Source: CBDCGS01 sp965216915 (GTDB taxonomy: Bacteria; Pseudomonadota; Alphaproteobacteria; UBA828). Taken from it: DNA of 64,000 nucleotides. The translations under genes and the position numbers were made by a program. Within the stretch, counting starts at the first letter, position 1; each line of letters starts with the position of its first letter. The notes below the pieces were generated by a model. The model did no database searches and was not told where the DNA came from. It saw nothing but the letters and a program-made list of their open reading frames with translations. Shown piece after piece: positions 33,891 through 42,870 of this stretch. The stretch is taken from NCBI GenBank assembly GCA_965216915.1, contig CBDCGS010000011.1, positions 558,001 through 622,000 on the forward strand. The letters are read 5' to 3'.

Positions 33891-35264
33891 TCACGAACCG
33901 GCCGCGAAGGGCTCGTCAGCCCTCTGTGCGAGGGGCGGCGGCGTCGCCCCGCCCTCCGAGAGCGACGGCGGCTCGGGAGCGGCCGCCGCGCGCCACTCGA
34001 GCGTGTCGAGGCCGCCGCAGGCCCCGCAAGCGATGGTCCAGTCCTGCGCCCGCATGCCGCAGCGACCACAGGTCCACGCCGGATCCGGTGGGCTCTCGCT
34101 CGCTTTGAGGAGCCACCCGCGGGCGGCCTCGGCATCGCCATGCTCGGCCTCCTCGAGCGCCGCCATCATGCGATAGGTGCCCGCGCTCGGCCGCGCGGCC
34201 GCGGCGGCCTCGAGGTGCTTGCGCGCCGTCCCCCAGAGCTTGGCATCGAGGGCCGCGCGCGCCTGCAGGAGCTGGCTTTCGATATGCTCGGGATTGCTGG
34301 CGACAAGCTTTTCGACGCGCTTCAGGCGGTCCAACGCCGGCGCATCGTCGTGCAGCGCAAGAAAGAGAGCGCCGACCTCGGGATGGGGCGCACGTGACCA
34401 TGCGTCGGTGGCGAGGCGGGCCGCCATGCTCGTGCGTCCACTCTCTTTGGCAAGGGTGATGGCGAGACACACCGCCGGGAGGAAGGTGGGCTCCGCGCTC
34501 AAAGCCCGCTGCACGATGCGACCTGCGGCCTTGGAATCTCCGTCCGCATGAAGCTGCTTCGCCTGCGTGTAGAGAAGCGACGCTTGGCGCCGATGTGCAG
34601 CCTCGGTCGTCAGCGCGCCATGGCGCTCCGCCTGTTTCGCGGTCTCAAGCGCGCCCGGCCAGCGCCCGGCTTGGGTCTGCAACTCGAGAAGCGCGGTGAG
34701 CACCCACGGCGTCTCCGGACGCAAGCGGTAAGCACGCTCCGCGTAGTCGAGCGCCGCGGCGCTGTCGCCGGCCTTGTTGGCTTGCACGAGGAGCCCACGG
34801 AGGCCCAGAAACGCGGTTTCGCGCCGCGCGAGCATAGCCTCGAAGTACCCCTCCGCCGTTTTGGCGTCGCCTTCGAGCTGGGCCGCCTGTGCCGAAAGCA
34901 GCAAGGTGAGCGGCGGCTCGTCCAGAAGCAAATTGGCGCGCCGCGCGAGCCTGCGCGCCCCGCGCGCGTCACCCGCAGCCGCCGCCACCAGACCCTGCGT
35001 CAAGGCACGGTAGCCGAGCCTCTCTCGGCGCAGGCGGCGTGCGCGCGCCAAGCGCCCCGGTCCTATCCAGAGATAGCGAAGCCCCATGAACAACAGGATC
35101 GCCGCGGCGGCAACCAGCGCGACCGCGGCGACCAGCACGCCGGGCGAGGTGGTCACGAGGTAGTCGCCCCACGCGATCTCGACCTGACCCGGCGCATCGG
35201 TGATGAAAACCGCGAGAGCCGCGATCGCCGCGACCACCACCAGGAAAACGAAGATCCGGATCAT
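33891..35264 (-). CDS. hemY: HemY-type membrane TPR protein of the tetrapyrrole operon
   Basis: The 457-residue protein opens with two transmembrane helices (IFVFLVVVAAIAALAVF and VLVAAVALVAAAAILLFMGL) followed by TPR repeats through about residue 400, the layout of HemY. A C-terminal zinc-ribbon-like pair (CGRCGMRAQDW and CGACGG) precedes a disordered tail. It is the last gene of hemC-hemD-Mic60-hemY and overlaps the Mic60 gene by 4 bp. Its exact biochemical role is not settled; a part in membrane-associated tetrapyrrole synthesis is likely. Confidence 0.92.
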   Translation of the reverse strand: MIRIFVFLVVVAAIAALAVFITDAPGQVEIAWGDYLVTTSPGVLVAAVALVAAAAILLFMGLRYLWIGPGRLARARRLRRERLGYRALTQGLVAAAAGDARGARRLARRANLLLDEPPLTLLLSAQAAQLEGDAKTAEGYFEAMLARRETAFLGLRGLLVQANKAGDSAAALDYAERAYRLRPETPWVLTALLELQTQAGRWPGALETAKQAERHGALTTEAAHRRQASLLYTQAKQLHADGDSKAAGRIVQRALSAEPTFLPAVCLAITLAKESGRTSMAARLATDAWSRAPHPEVGALFLALHDDAPALDRLKRVEKLVASNPEHIESQLLQARAALDAKLWGTARKHLEAAAAARPSAGTYRMMAALEEAEHGDAEAARGWLLKASESPPDPAWTCGRCGMRAQDWTIACGACGGLDTLEWRAAAAPEPPSLSEGGATPPPLAQRADEPFAAGS

Positions 35265-37024
35265 TGCGCGGCCGTTTCACCCTCCGACCAGCGCGCGCCG
35301 ACCAGGGCGGCCGCGTGCGCGCCGATCTGCCGCAGCGCGGTCTCGGCATCACGATGTGCAAGCGCCGCGGCGAGCCACCGTGCCGCGCCATCGCGCGCCG
35401 GGCGCGCGAGGCCTTCGAGGATGCCGATCGCGCCGTCGAGATCACCCGCGCCGAGCGCGGCCTCGGCGGCAATGAGGCGCCCATCGACGCTCTCCGGATC
35501 GGCCGCGGCACCGCGTTTGCGCACTGTCACCAGCTGGCGGAATTCGGCGACCGTTTCATCGACCCAATCGTCGCTGGTCGCGGCGTGGGCGGAGCGCGCG
35601 ACATCGGTCGCGGTCTGGCCAAAGTCAGCCCGCAGGCGGTCGAGCGTGGCAACACCGCCGGCTGCGTGCCCGCGGAGTGTCTCGAGGGCGGGCTGCAACG
35701 CGGCGTCATCGGCGAGCACGCTCTTCACCGCGGCCAGCTCACTGACGAACGCACGGCCGCCCGCGACCGTGCTTTCCAACCGACCGACGGCGAACACGAG
35801 CGCGATGAGCCGAGCGTCGTCCGCGGTTTGCCGCGCGGCGGAGGCGGAGACCGTGGCGACCTCCTGCGACAGCGCCGTCAACGCAGCCTCCAGAGCGCGC
35901 TTCTCGGCCTGCCAACCGTCGAGCGCCGCCTTCAGCTGGGCCGCCTCGCGATCGACCTCGAGCGTGCTGATCCGACGCTCGATCCGAAGCAAGGTCTCAC
36001 GCGCGTCGGGCGTCTCGCGCGCGATTTTCTCCAAGGCTGTAACGCGCTCGATCAGAGCGGCAAGCGCCGCGGGCTCCTCGGCATCGGTCGCGGCGGCGGC
36101 TTCGGATGGTGTGGTTTTGGGTCCCATCGCCGCGGCTTCCAGGCGTTCGAGGCGGGTCACCAGGTCTGCGAGCGCGCCGGCCGTGACCGTCGGCGCCGGC
36201 GCCGACGGACCGTCTTCGGCGAGGTCCGGTGCGGCTGGTTCCGCCGGAACCGACGTTTCGAGCGAGGGCGGCGCGGCGTCCTCCGGCGCGGTTGCGTCGA
36301 CACGATCCCGGCTCGCTTCGTCCAACGCGGCGTCGGCTGGGTCGCTCGTGGCCGCGCCAGCCGACGGCGCGTGCTCTCCCGCCGCGGAAGCGGTGGATGA
36401 CGCGCTCGCTCCGTCGTCGTTGGCGTGCTCGGCCAGTGCGTCGTCTTGGTTGGTGGCGGCCGCCGCTGGATCGGGCTCACGCGGCGCGGCACCCTCCGAG
36501 CGAGCGGCCGCGACGTCGGCACCGTTCAAGGCCGGCGCCGCGTCGCGCGGTTCGGCGTTGGCGGTGTTTTCGCCATTGGGGGCCGCGTCCGCGGCCGGCG
36601 CCGCGCTCGGCTCGGCTGACGTGTCGATCGCTACTCGCGCTGGTTGAACATCCGACAATCGCGGTGGCTCGATGAACGGATCGTCGTCCGCCGGCCCCAC
36701 CACCGCACGCTGCGTCGGCGCCGGCTCGTCGCGTGCGCCAAGATAAGGCCAGGCTATGTACAGTCCGAGCCCCACGATGATGACGACCGCGGCACCGGCG
36801 GCCCCTTGCATGAGGCGGCGACGGAGCCCCGCGCCGGCTTTCCCGTTGGTCTCTGCGGTTGCCGCCGCCTCTTCCTCCTCCGCCGGCGGATCGGGAAGCG
36901 TCGTCAGTTCGCGGCCCTTGCCGTCGCGCGCGTCGTTTTCGCGCTTTCGGCGGCGCCGACGCTTCTTGTCCGACCCGCGGTCGGAGCGTGACGGCTCACC
37001 GTCTGGCTTGTCGTCGTCAGGCAA
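35261..37024 (-). CDS. Mitofilin/Mic60-like inner-membrane coiled-coil protein
   Basis: The 587-residue protein has a cytoplasmic basic/acidic N-terminus, one transmembrane segment near residues 73-95 (AAGAAVVIIVGLGLYIAWPYLG), a long Ala/Pro/Glu-rich region, coiled-coil-forming stretches at about 290-420 (LVTRLERLEAAAMG, LIERVTALEKIARE, LLRIERRISTLEVD) and a helical C-terminal domain. This layout and its place between hemD and hemY identify the alphaproteobacterial relative of mitochondrial Mic60, which shapes crista or intracytoplasmic membranes. It overlaps both neighbours by a few bases. Disorder-prone parts vary strongly, so only the ends are conserved. Confidence 0.88.
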   Translation of the reverse strand: MPDDDKPDGEPSRSDRGSDKKRRRRRKRENDARDGKGRELTTLPDPPAEEEEAAATAETNGKAGAGLRRRLMQGAAGAAVVIIVGLGLYIAWPYLGARDEPAPTQRAVVGPADDDPFIEPPRLSDVQPARVAIDTSAEPSAAPAADAAPNGENTANAEPRDAAPALNGADVAAARSEGAAPREPDPAAAATNQDDALAEHANDDGASASSTASAAGEHAPSAGAATSDPADAALDEASRDRVDATAPEDAAPPSLETSVPAEPAAPDLAEDGPSAPAPTVTAGALADLVTRLERLEAAAMGPKTTPSEAAAATDAEEPAALAALIERVTALEKIARETPDARETLLRIERRISTLEVDREAAQLKAALDGWQAEKRALEAALTALSQEVATVSASAARQTADDARLIALVFAVGRLESTVAGGRAFVSELAAVKSVLADDAALQPALETLRGHAAGGVATLDRLRADFGQTATDVARSAHAATSDDWVDETVAEFRQLVTVRKRGAAADPESVDGRLIAAEAALGAGDLDGAIGILEGLARPARDGAARWLAAALAHRDAETALRQIGAHAAALVGARWSEGETAAQ

Positions 37025-37772
37025 TCGCTGGATCCCGCGTTGTCGCCGCGCGGCGCACGGCGTCGATCACCGCCGGCAATGTGGGTTCCCCGGCGACAAT
37101 GACATGCCGCCATCGCATGACTGAAAGGCTCTGCGCCACCGCGTCGCTCAAGCACAAGGCGACAACCTGCGGCATCGCATCGGCGAGTGCCGCATCGTTG
37201 GCGAGCTTAACAAAGACGCGCGCGGTGCGTGGAGAGAAAAAAAGCGCGAGATCGACACCACCGGCGGCGAGCGCGCGCCGCACGCCTTCGGACAGCGTTT
37301 CGGCCGCCGTCGCCTCGTAGAGGACGATGCGGAGTGCATCGAAGCCCGACGCGCGGAGGCCGCCCACGAGGTCACCGGCGACCGCACGGCCCGCCGTATG
37401 AAGCAGCCTGCCCCCGTCCGGCGAGAGTTGCGCCTCGACCAGTGCGGTGAGCGATTGCACATCGCCCCCTGCTGCCTTCACCTGGGCGAAGCCGAGCTGC
37501 CGAGCTGCCGTGGCCGTCGCGTCGCCGACCGCAAAAACCGGCAGCCCAAACGCCGCATCATTCCGCGGGAGAGCCGCCGCCAGCACGCGCGCCCCGTTTG
37601 CGCTCGTGAGGAGGAGCGCCTGCACGCCGCCCAGATCGATCGCGACGTCGGGGAGAGGTGCGATGTCGATCAGCGGCTCGATCAGACTTTCGACGCCCTC
37701 CGCCGCGAGCGTGACCGCCAACGCCTCCGATTCCGCGCGCGGGCGGGTGAGCAGCGCGCAGAGCTTTCTCAT
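37017..37772 (-). CDS. hemD: Uroporphyrinogen-III synthase
   Basis: The 251-residue protein is a HemD: LLTRPRAESEALAVTLAAEG at the start and LLLTSANGARVLAAAL in the first domain. The AVGDATATAARQLGF block and, in the second domain, ALFFSPRTARVFVKLAND are the usual weakly conserved landmarks of uroporphyrinogen-III synthase. It closes hydroxymethylbilane to the type III ring. It overlaps hemC by 4 bp and the Mic60 gene by 8 bp in one operon. Confidence 0.95.
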   Translation of the reverse strand: MRKLCALLTRPRAESEALAVTLAAEGVESLIEPLIDIAPLPDVAIDLGGVQALLLTSANGARVLAAALPRNDAAFGLPVFAVGDATATAARQLGFAQVKAAGGDVQSLTALVEAQLSPDGGRLLHTAGRAVAGDLVGGLRASGFDALRIVLYEATAAETLSEGVRRALAAGGVDLALFFSPRTARVFVKLANDAALADAMPQVVALCLSDAVAQSLSVMRWRHVIVAGEPTLPAVIDAVRRAATTRDPAIA

Positions 37773-38698
37773 GACCCGAAAAAGCCGGGACCGCCGGCCG
37801 CCTTCAACATCTCGCCGGCCGCGCGGCCGACCGCCAGCGGGTCATCACCTCGTTCGGTCGTACGGTGGCACGCGCTGCCGTCCGGCCGGGCGATCAGAGC
37901 CTCGATCGACACGGTTCCGTCCTGCTGAGCTGTGGCGAGGCCCGCGATCGGCGTGCGGCACGAGCCGTCGAGCACCGCCAACATGGCCCGCTCGCACGCG
38001 ACCGCCGCCGCGCTCGCGGCGTCATCAAGGCGCGCGAGCAGGCTCGTGACGGATGTGTCGTCCGCGCGGCACTCGATTCCAATCGCCCCCTGACCGACCG
38101 CCGGTAGCATCGTTTCGACCGGCAGCACAGCGGCATCGTCGGGGGTAATGCCGAGCCGGCGCAAACCGGCGAGCGCCAGGAGCGTCGCGTCGGCGACACC
38201 GTCGCGGATCTTGCGAAGGCGGGTCTCGACGTTGCCGCGCAGCATGACAATGTCGAGATCGGGGCGCGCAGCGAGAAGCTGCGCCTGGCGCCGCAACGAC
38301 GCCGTCCCGACGCGCGCGCCGCGCGCCAAGTCCGCAAGGCTCCCCGCGCCCGGGGCGATCAGAACATCACGCGGATCTTCGCGCCGTAAAATGCATGCGA
38401 TCGTCAGGCCCTCGGGCAACCAGGTCGGCATGTCCTTCATCGAATGCACGGCGAGATCGATCCGATCGCCGAGCAGCGCCTCCTCGATCTCTTTCGTGAA
38501 GAGCCCCTTGCCGCCGATATCGGCCAACGCGCGGTCGGTGAAACGATCGCCCGAGGTGGTGATGATCACTGTCTCGAGCGCTCCGTCTTTGCCGAGCATC
38601 GAATGCGCATCGGCCAAGCGCGCGCAGACCAACGCCGCTTGTGCGCGCGCGAGTGGGCTGCCGCGCGTGCCGATCCTTATCGGGAGACGGATATCCAT
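37769..38698 (-). CDS. hemC: Porphobilinogen deaminase (hydroxymethylbilane synthase)
   Basis: The 309-residue protein has all HemC marks: RIGTRGSPLARAQAALV at the start, LAVHSMKDMPT, RREDPRDVLIA, RGARVGTASLRRQAQLL, and the dipyrromethane cofactor attachment Cys247 in LDGSCRTPIAG. It makes hydroxymethylbilane from four porphobilinogen molecules. The frame is open far upstream, antisense to tsaD. ATG 38698 is the family start. The gene is divergent from tsaD and heads hemC-hemD-Mic60-hemY. Confidence 0.97.
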   Translation of the reverse strand: MDIRLPIRIGTRGSPLARAQAALVCARLADAHSMLGKDGALETVIITTSGDRFTDRALADIGGKGLFTKEIEEALLGDRIDLAVHSMKDMPTWLPEGLTIACILRREDPRDVLIAPGAGSLADLARGARVGTASLRRQAQLLAARPDLDIVMLRGNVETRLRKIRDGVADATLLALAGLRRLGITPDDAAVLPVETMLPAVGQGAIGIECRADDTSVTSLLARLDDAASAAAVACERAMLAVLDGSCRTPIAGLATAQQDGTVSIEALIARPDGSACHRTTERGDDPLAVGRAAGEMLKAAGGPGFFGS

Positions 38699-38782
38699 GG
38701 CGACCGAGCGACTTCTACACGGGCCGGCCCGCCCTGACGAGGGTTTCCGCCGCGCCCCTGGCGGCGGTACAGTCCGCCCGCC

Positions 38783-39856
38783 ATGATCGTGCTCGGGATC
38801 GAGACCAGCTGTGACGAGACGGCGGCCGCCGTGGTGACCGACGCGCGCGAGGTGCACGCCGATCTCGTGCTCTCTCAGCTCGACGAGCACGCACCCTTTG
38901 GCGGCGTAGTGCCCGAAATCGCCGCACGCAGCCACGTGGAGCACCTGGACGGCTTGATCGGGCGCGCGATGCGCGACGCAGAAATCGGATTTGCGGATCT
39001 CGACGCGATCGCCGCAACGGCCGGCCCAGGGCTCATCGGCGCGGTCATGGTGGGTTTGATGACTGGCAAGGCGATCGCCGCGGCCCACGACAAGCCGCTG
39101 ATCGCCGTCAATCACCTCGAGGGCCACGCCCTCTCGCCCCGGCTGATCGCGCCGAGCCTCGCGTTTCCCTACCTGGCGCTCCTCGTCTCCGGCGGGCATT
39201 GCCAGCTCCTCGCCGTCGAAGGGGTGGGCCGCTATCAGCGCCTCGGCACGACAATCGACGATGCGGTGGGCGAGGCCTTCGACAAGGCGGCGAAACTGCT
39301 CGACCTCGGTTATCCCGGGGGCCCCGCGATCGAGCGCGCGGCACGCGCAGGCGATGCCGCCCGGTTCGCGCTGCCGCGCCCGCTCTCGGGGCGACCGGGT
39401 TGCGATTTCTCGTTCTCCGGCCTGAAGACCGCGGTCCGCCACACGACCGAGCGCTTGGGGACCCTCACCGAGCAGGACCGCGCTGACGTCGCCGCCTCCT
39501 TTCAGGCAGCCGTGGCCGATGTCCTCATCGATCGCACGGCCAACGCGATCGATGCGTTCAAGGCGCGCCACGGTCGGGGGCGTGCGCTCGTCGTGGCGGG
39601 TGGCGTCGCCGCCAACCGGATGCTGCGGGAGCGGCTGACGGCGCTCGCGGCGTCGCGCGAGATCGCCATCGACATTCCGCCGCCCCGGCTTTGCACCGAC
39701 AACGCGGCGATGATCGCTTGGGCCGGCATCGAACGCCTGCAGCAGGGGTGGACCGATCCGCTCGACGCGAGCCCGCGCGCGCGCTGGCCGCTCGACACCG
39801 ATGCCGGCCTCGCGCCGGGTGCCGGCCAACCGGGCCGGCTGGGACGCAAGGCTTGA
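38783..39856 (+). CDS. tsaD: tRNA N6-threonylcarbamoyladenosine transferase subunit TsaD
   Basis: The 357-residue protein is TsaD (formerly Gcp): MIVLGIETSCDETAAAVV, SQLDEHAPFGGVVPEIA, the metal-binding HLEGHALSPRL, and VSGGHCQLLAV in the ASKHA fold. It helps form t6A at position 37 of ANN-decoding tRNAs. It is divergent from hemC, a common alphaproteobacterial layout in which gpsA follows. Here three minus-strand features are inserted between tsaD and gpsA: a repeat, a SUMF1-fold gene and an epimerase gene. Confidence 0.97.
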   Translation: MIVLGIETSCDETAAAVVTDAREVHADLVLSQLDEHAPFGGVVPEIAARSHVEHLDGLIGRAMRDAEIGFADLDAIAATAGPGLIGAVMVGLMTGKAIAAAHDKPLIAVNHLEGHALSPRLIAPSLAFPYLALLVSGGHCQLLAVEGVGRYQRLGTTIDDAVGEAFDKAAKLLDLGYPGGPAIERAARAGDAARFALPRPLSGRPGCDFSFSGLKTAVRHTTERLGTLTEQDRADVAASFQAAVADVLIDRTANAIDAFKARHGRGRALVVAGGVAANRMLRERLTALAASREIAIDIPPPRLCTDNAAMIAWAGIERLQQGWTDPLDASPRARWPLDTDAGLAPGAGQPGRLGRKA

Positions 39857-39858
39857 GC

Positions 39859-39967
39859 TAGAGCATTTCACGCTCGCCTACGCTCACGCGAATGCTCCAT
39901 CTGATTGGAATTGAAGCAAATGCGAGAAAGCATCTCGCGTGAGCATGCGTGACCGTGACATGCTCTA
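39859..39967. repeat. Palindromic REP-like intergenic element
   Basis: The 109-bp stretch is bounded by an 8-bp inverted repeat, TAGAGCAT (39859-39866) and ATGCTCTA (39960-39967). It contains inner stems: GAGCATT (39861-39867) with AATGCTC (39891-39897), and GCGAGA (39922-39927) with TCTCGC (39933-39938). It fills almost the whole gap between tsaD and the convergent SUMF1-fold gene and supplies the latter's TAG stop. I have the impression of similar GAGCATTTCACGCTC-type repeats between genes of other alphaproteobacteria. Mobility and function are not proven. Confidence 0.6.
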
Positions 39968-40759
39968 AGGATCACCGGCGCAGCGAAAGCCCACCATGTC
40001 GAGCCCGATGTCGGGCGGGTTCTTGTGACGGTAGCTGGCGCGCAGACAGTAGGGATTGTTGCCCCAACCGCCGCCCCGGATCACATATTTGCCGGTCTCG
40101 GCGTCGATGCTGGCCGTCCACTCCCACACATTGCCCGCCATGTCATGAAGGCCGAACGGCGAGACGCCCGTGTCGTAGGACCCGACCGGGGCCGTGGTGT
40201 GGAAGCCGTCGCTCATGTCGGCGCTGCAACACTCGACGGTGCCGAAATTCGCGCGCCGCTTGCCGTCCTCCTCGGGCGGCGCGTCGCCCCACGGGAAGCG
40301 GCGTCCGTCGGTGCCGCGGGCCGCGAACTCCCACTCTTCCTCGGTGGGCAGGCGGAGCCCGTGGTGACGGCAAAAGGCCCCGGCATCGCGCCAGCTCACC
40401 TGCACGACGGGATGTTGCTCCCGCCCGATCAGGTCAGCCGCCGGCCCGCTCGGATGGCGCCAATCGGCACCCTCCACCTTGACCCAATGGCCGGGCCACA
40501 CATAGCCGAAGCCGCGGCGTGCGGGGTCGGTGACGTGACCCGTCTCGGCGACAAAGGCCGCGAAGACTGTGTTCGTCACCTCGAACCGCATGAGACGGAA
40601 GGGCGTGACCGTGACCGCCCGCGGCGTCTCGTCGGGATCGCCTGCGGCATCGCCCATCGTGAACGCTCCACCCGGGATCGAGACCAAATCGATGGTCGTT
40701 TCTGCGGAGACCGTTGCGGTCACCATGCAGGTGGTCAGGATCGCGAGAAGCGCGCGCAT
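39965..40759 (-). CDS. Secreted SUMF1/formylglycine-generating-enzyme-fold protein
   Basis: The 264-residue protein has a signal peptide (LLAILTTCMVTATVSAE) and a SUMF1 domain: VSIPGGAFTMGD, PVVQVSWRDAGAFCRHHGLR, LPTEEEWEFAARG, DMAGNVWEWT and RGGGWGNNPYCLRASYRH. True formylglycine-generating enzymes have two cysteines in the last block (C-x4-C). Here only the first (Cys238) is present, so sulfatase activation is doubtful. SUMF1-fold proteins also serve in other redox or binding roles. The upstream part of the open frame belongs to the epimerase region. ATG 40759 is 2 bp after the epimerase stop. Confidence 0.85.
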   Translation of the reverse strand: MRALLAILTTCMVTATVSAETTIDLVSIPGGAFTMGDAAGDPDETPRAVTVTPFRLMRFEVTNTVFAAFVAETGHVTDPARRGFGYVWPGHWVKVEGADWRHPSGPAADLIGREQHPVVQVSWRDAGAFCRHHGLRLPTEEEWEFAARGTDGRRFPWGDAPPEEDGKRRANFGTVECCSADMSDGFHTTAPVGSYDTGVSPFGLHDMAGNVWEWTASIDAETGKYVIRGGGWGNNPYCLRASYRHKNPPDIGLDMVGFRCAGDP

Positions 40760-40761
40760 GG

Positions 40762-41739
40762 TCAGGCGCGATAGCTCTCTAGAGTCTGGTCGATCGCGTT
40801 TTCGAGCGGTGTCGTCGCCAGCCCGGGAAGGAGGCGGCGCAACTTCGCGCCGTCGAGCGTCACGGCGCTCTCGAAGAGATAGCGCAGCTCGATGAGCTCG
40901 CGCGCCGGCCCATCGAACAGGCCGAAGAGGCGCACGAGCGGCCATGGCATGGTCCGCACCGAAAGGCCGGGATGGCCGGCCCGTTCCGCCACCTGCGTGA
41001 CGAAGGCGCGCTGCGTCGGAAGCACGTGGCCGGCGACATGAACCACGTCGTAGGGCGCGCGTGTGTCGGCACGGTCGAGCAGCGCCACGGCAGCCTCCGC
41101 CAAGTCGGGCAGGTAGACCCATTCATGCGGCACGTCGAGGCGGCCGAACACCGCGATCGCCTTGCCTTTCGCAGCATTGCCGAAGATGCGGTCGACCATG
41201 CCGTTGCGCACGGTCGGTCCGAAATAGTCGCCCGCCCGAAGGTTGAGGACACGGACGGGCGTTACAGCCTCCGCACCGGACGCCTCCGTCGCTGCCTGCA
41301 GCGTTTCTTCGAGGCGCACCCTGAGGTGCCCCTTCTTCGTCGTCGGCTGGTTGGGCACACCCTCGTCGAGGGGATGACCGGTCTGCGCACCAAGGCCATA
41401 GACGTTGCCTGGAAACACGATGAGCGCTCCATGCTGGCGCGCGGCTTCGATGACGTTCAACGTCGCCGTGTGCATGAACGGCACCCACTGATGATAGGGA
41501 TAGTTGATGCCATGCACGATCGCCACGCAGCCTTCCGCGGCCTTTAGCAGATCCGCCTTCTGCTGGGCATCGCCGGCCACGATGTCGATCGGCTCACCCG
41601 AAACGAAGCGCCGCGCCGCACGCCCGGGGTTGCGCGACAAGGCGCGCACGACCCGACCGTGCCGCAGCAAGGCCTGGGCGACGGCGCCCCCGAAGCCTCC
41701 CGACGCGCCCAACACCAGCACCGGTGCCTGGTCTACCAT
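40762..41739 (-). CDS. NAD(P)-dependent epimerase/dehydratase-family protein
   Basis: This 325-residue short-chain-type protein has the nucleotide-binding motif VLVLGASGGFGGAVAQALL near the N-terminus, IVFPGNVYGLG with the catalytic-type Tyr, and HEWVYLPDLAEAAVALL in the C-terminal substrate part. A strict YxxxK pair is not obvious, so it may be an atypical or non-epimerase member (for example an isoflavone-reductase-like or NmrA-like enzyme). It precedes the SUMF1-fold gene by 2 bp. The substrate is unknown. Confidence 0.85.
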   Translation of the reverse strand: MVDQAPVLVLGASGGFGGAVAQALLRHGRVVRALSRNPGRAARRFVSGEPIDIVAGDAQQKADLLKAAEGCVAIVHGINYPYHQWVPFMHTATLNVIEAARQHGALIVFPGNVYGLGAQTGHPLDEGVPNQPTTKKGHLRVRLEETLQAATEASGAEAVTPVRVLNLRAGDYFGPTVRNGMVDRIFGNAAKGKAIAVFGRLDVPHEWVYLPDLAEAAVALLDRADTRAPYDVVHVAGHVLPTQRAFVTQVAERAGHPGLSVRTMPWPLVRLFGLFDGPARELIELRYLFESAVTLDGAKLRRLLPGLATTPLENAIDQTLESYRA

Positions 41740-41815
41740 CGCCTCCTCTCTTGAATAGGCCCGCGATGCCCATAACTATGGGCGCCCAATCGACGGCAGC
41801 ACACGGAAAAATGCG

Positions 41816-42820
41816 GTGGCGGCTCAAGTCGGTGTGATCGGCGGCGGCGCCTGGGGCACGGCGCTCGCGGCGACCGCGGCCCGTGCCGGGCGCCGCGTCA
41901 TGGTGTGGGCGCGCGAGCCGGACGTCGTGGAGGCGATCAACACCGGACACGAAAACCGGCGCTTTCTCCCGGACGTCCCGCTTGATCCGGCCGTGCAAGC
42001 CACCAACGACATCGCGCACGCCGCGCGCGCCGAATTGCTACTTATGACAACACCCGCGCAGCACTTGCGCGCGGTCGCGACAACGCTGGCGTCGGCGCGG
42101 ATGCCCGAGGCGGCGGTCGTGCTTTGCGCCAAGGGGATCGAGCGAGAAAGCGGCGCCCTGATGTCGGAGGTCGCCGCCGCCGTGCTCGAGGGCGCCCCAC
42201 TTGCCGTGCTCTCGGGCCCGACATTCGCGCGCGAGGTCGCTGCAGGCCAGCCGACAGCCGTCACGCTGGCCTGCGCGGAGGGTGCGCGGGGTGAGGCGTT
42301 GGTGGCCGCGCTCGGGAGCCCGGCCTTTCGGCCCTATCTCACCGATGACGTGATCGGCGCGCAGATCGGCGGCGCCGTGAAGAACGTACTCGCGATCGCG
42401 GCCGGCATCGCCGTCGGGCGCGGCCTTGGCGACAATGCGCGCGCAGCCATCACGGCGAGGGGCTTCGCCGAGATCACCCGCCTCGCCGTGGCCCTGGGCG
42501 CGCGGGCGGAGACCCTGGCCGGGCTCTCGGGGCTCGGTGACCTCATCCTCACCTGCACGAGCACACAGTCGCGCAATTACACGCTGGGCCAAGCACTCGG
42601 CGCGGGACAAACGCTCGCCGAAATCCTGGCTGCGCGCGAGAGCGTGACCGAGGGCGTGGCAAGCGCGCCCGCCGTCCTGGCCCTCGCGCGCCGACGCGGC
42701 ATCGACATGCCGATCGCGACGGCGGTCGCCTCCGTCTTGGGCGGCGAGACGACGATCGACGAGACCATCGGCGCGCTTCTGGCGCGCCCGTTCAAGCCCG
42801 AGGGGGCGCTCACTTCTTAG
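41816..42820 (+). CDS. gpsA: Glycerol-3-phosphate dehydrogenase (NAD(P)+)
   Basis: The 334-residue protein has the N-terminal Rossmann motif VGVIGGGAWGTALAA, the block LSGPTFAREVAAGQPTAV, and the catalytic lysine in GGAVKNVLAIAAG. The C-terminal GLSGLGDLILTCTSTQSRNY is also typical. It reduces dihydroxyacetone phosphate to sn-glycerol 3-phosphate for phospholipids. The annotated start is a GTG (41816) that gives the family N-terminus. It is the last housekeeping gene before the pyridine-type cluster. Confidence 0.96.
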   Translation: MAAQVGVIGGGAWGTALAATAARAGRRVMVWAREPDVVEAINTGHENRRFLPDVPLDPAVQATNDIAHAARAELLLMTTPAQHLRAVATTLASARMPEAAVVLCAKGIERESGALMSEVAAAVLEGAPLAVLSGPTFAREVAAGQPTAVTLACAEGARGEALVAALGSPAFRPYLTDDVIGAQIGGAVKNVLAIAAGIAVGRGLGDNARAAITARGFAEITRLAVALGARAETLAGLSGLGDLILTCTSTQSRNYTLGQALGAGQTLAEILAARESVTEGVASAPAVLALARRRGIDMPIATAVASVLGGETTIDETIGALLARPFKPEGALTS

Positions 42821-42870
42821 ACGCGGCGTGGTTGGTCAGGCTGAGCGGCCAATCGCGCACACACAACCCT

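Noticed and set aside
34548..36647. A 699-residue open frame on the plus strand over hemY and the Mic60-like gene
   Set aside because: Low-complexity Ala/Ser/Arg sequence antisense to conserved genes; no ribosome binding site or family match.
39965..40759. A genuine formylglycine-generating enzyme for sulfatases
   Set aside because: The second catalytic cysteine is missing, and there is no sulfatase gene in the window.
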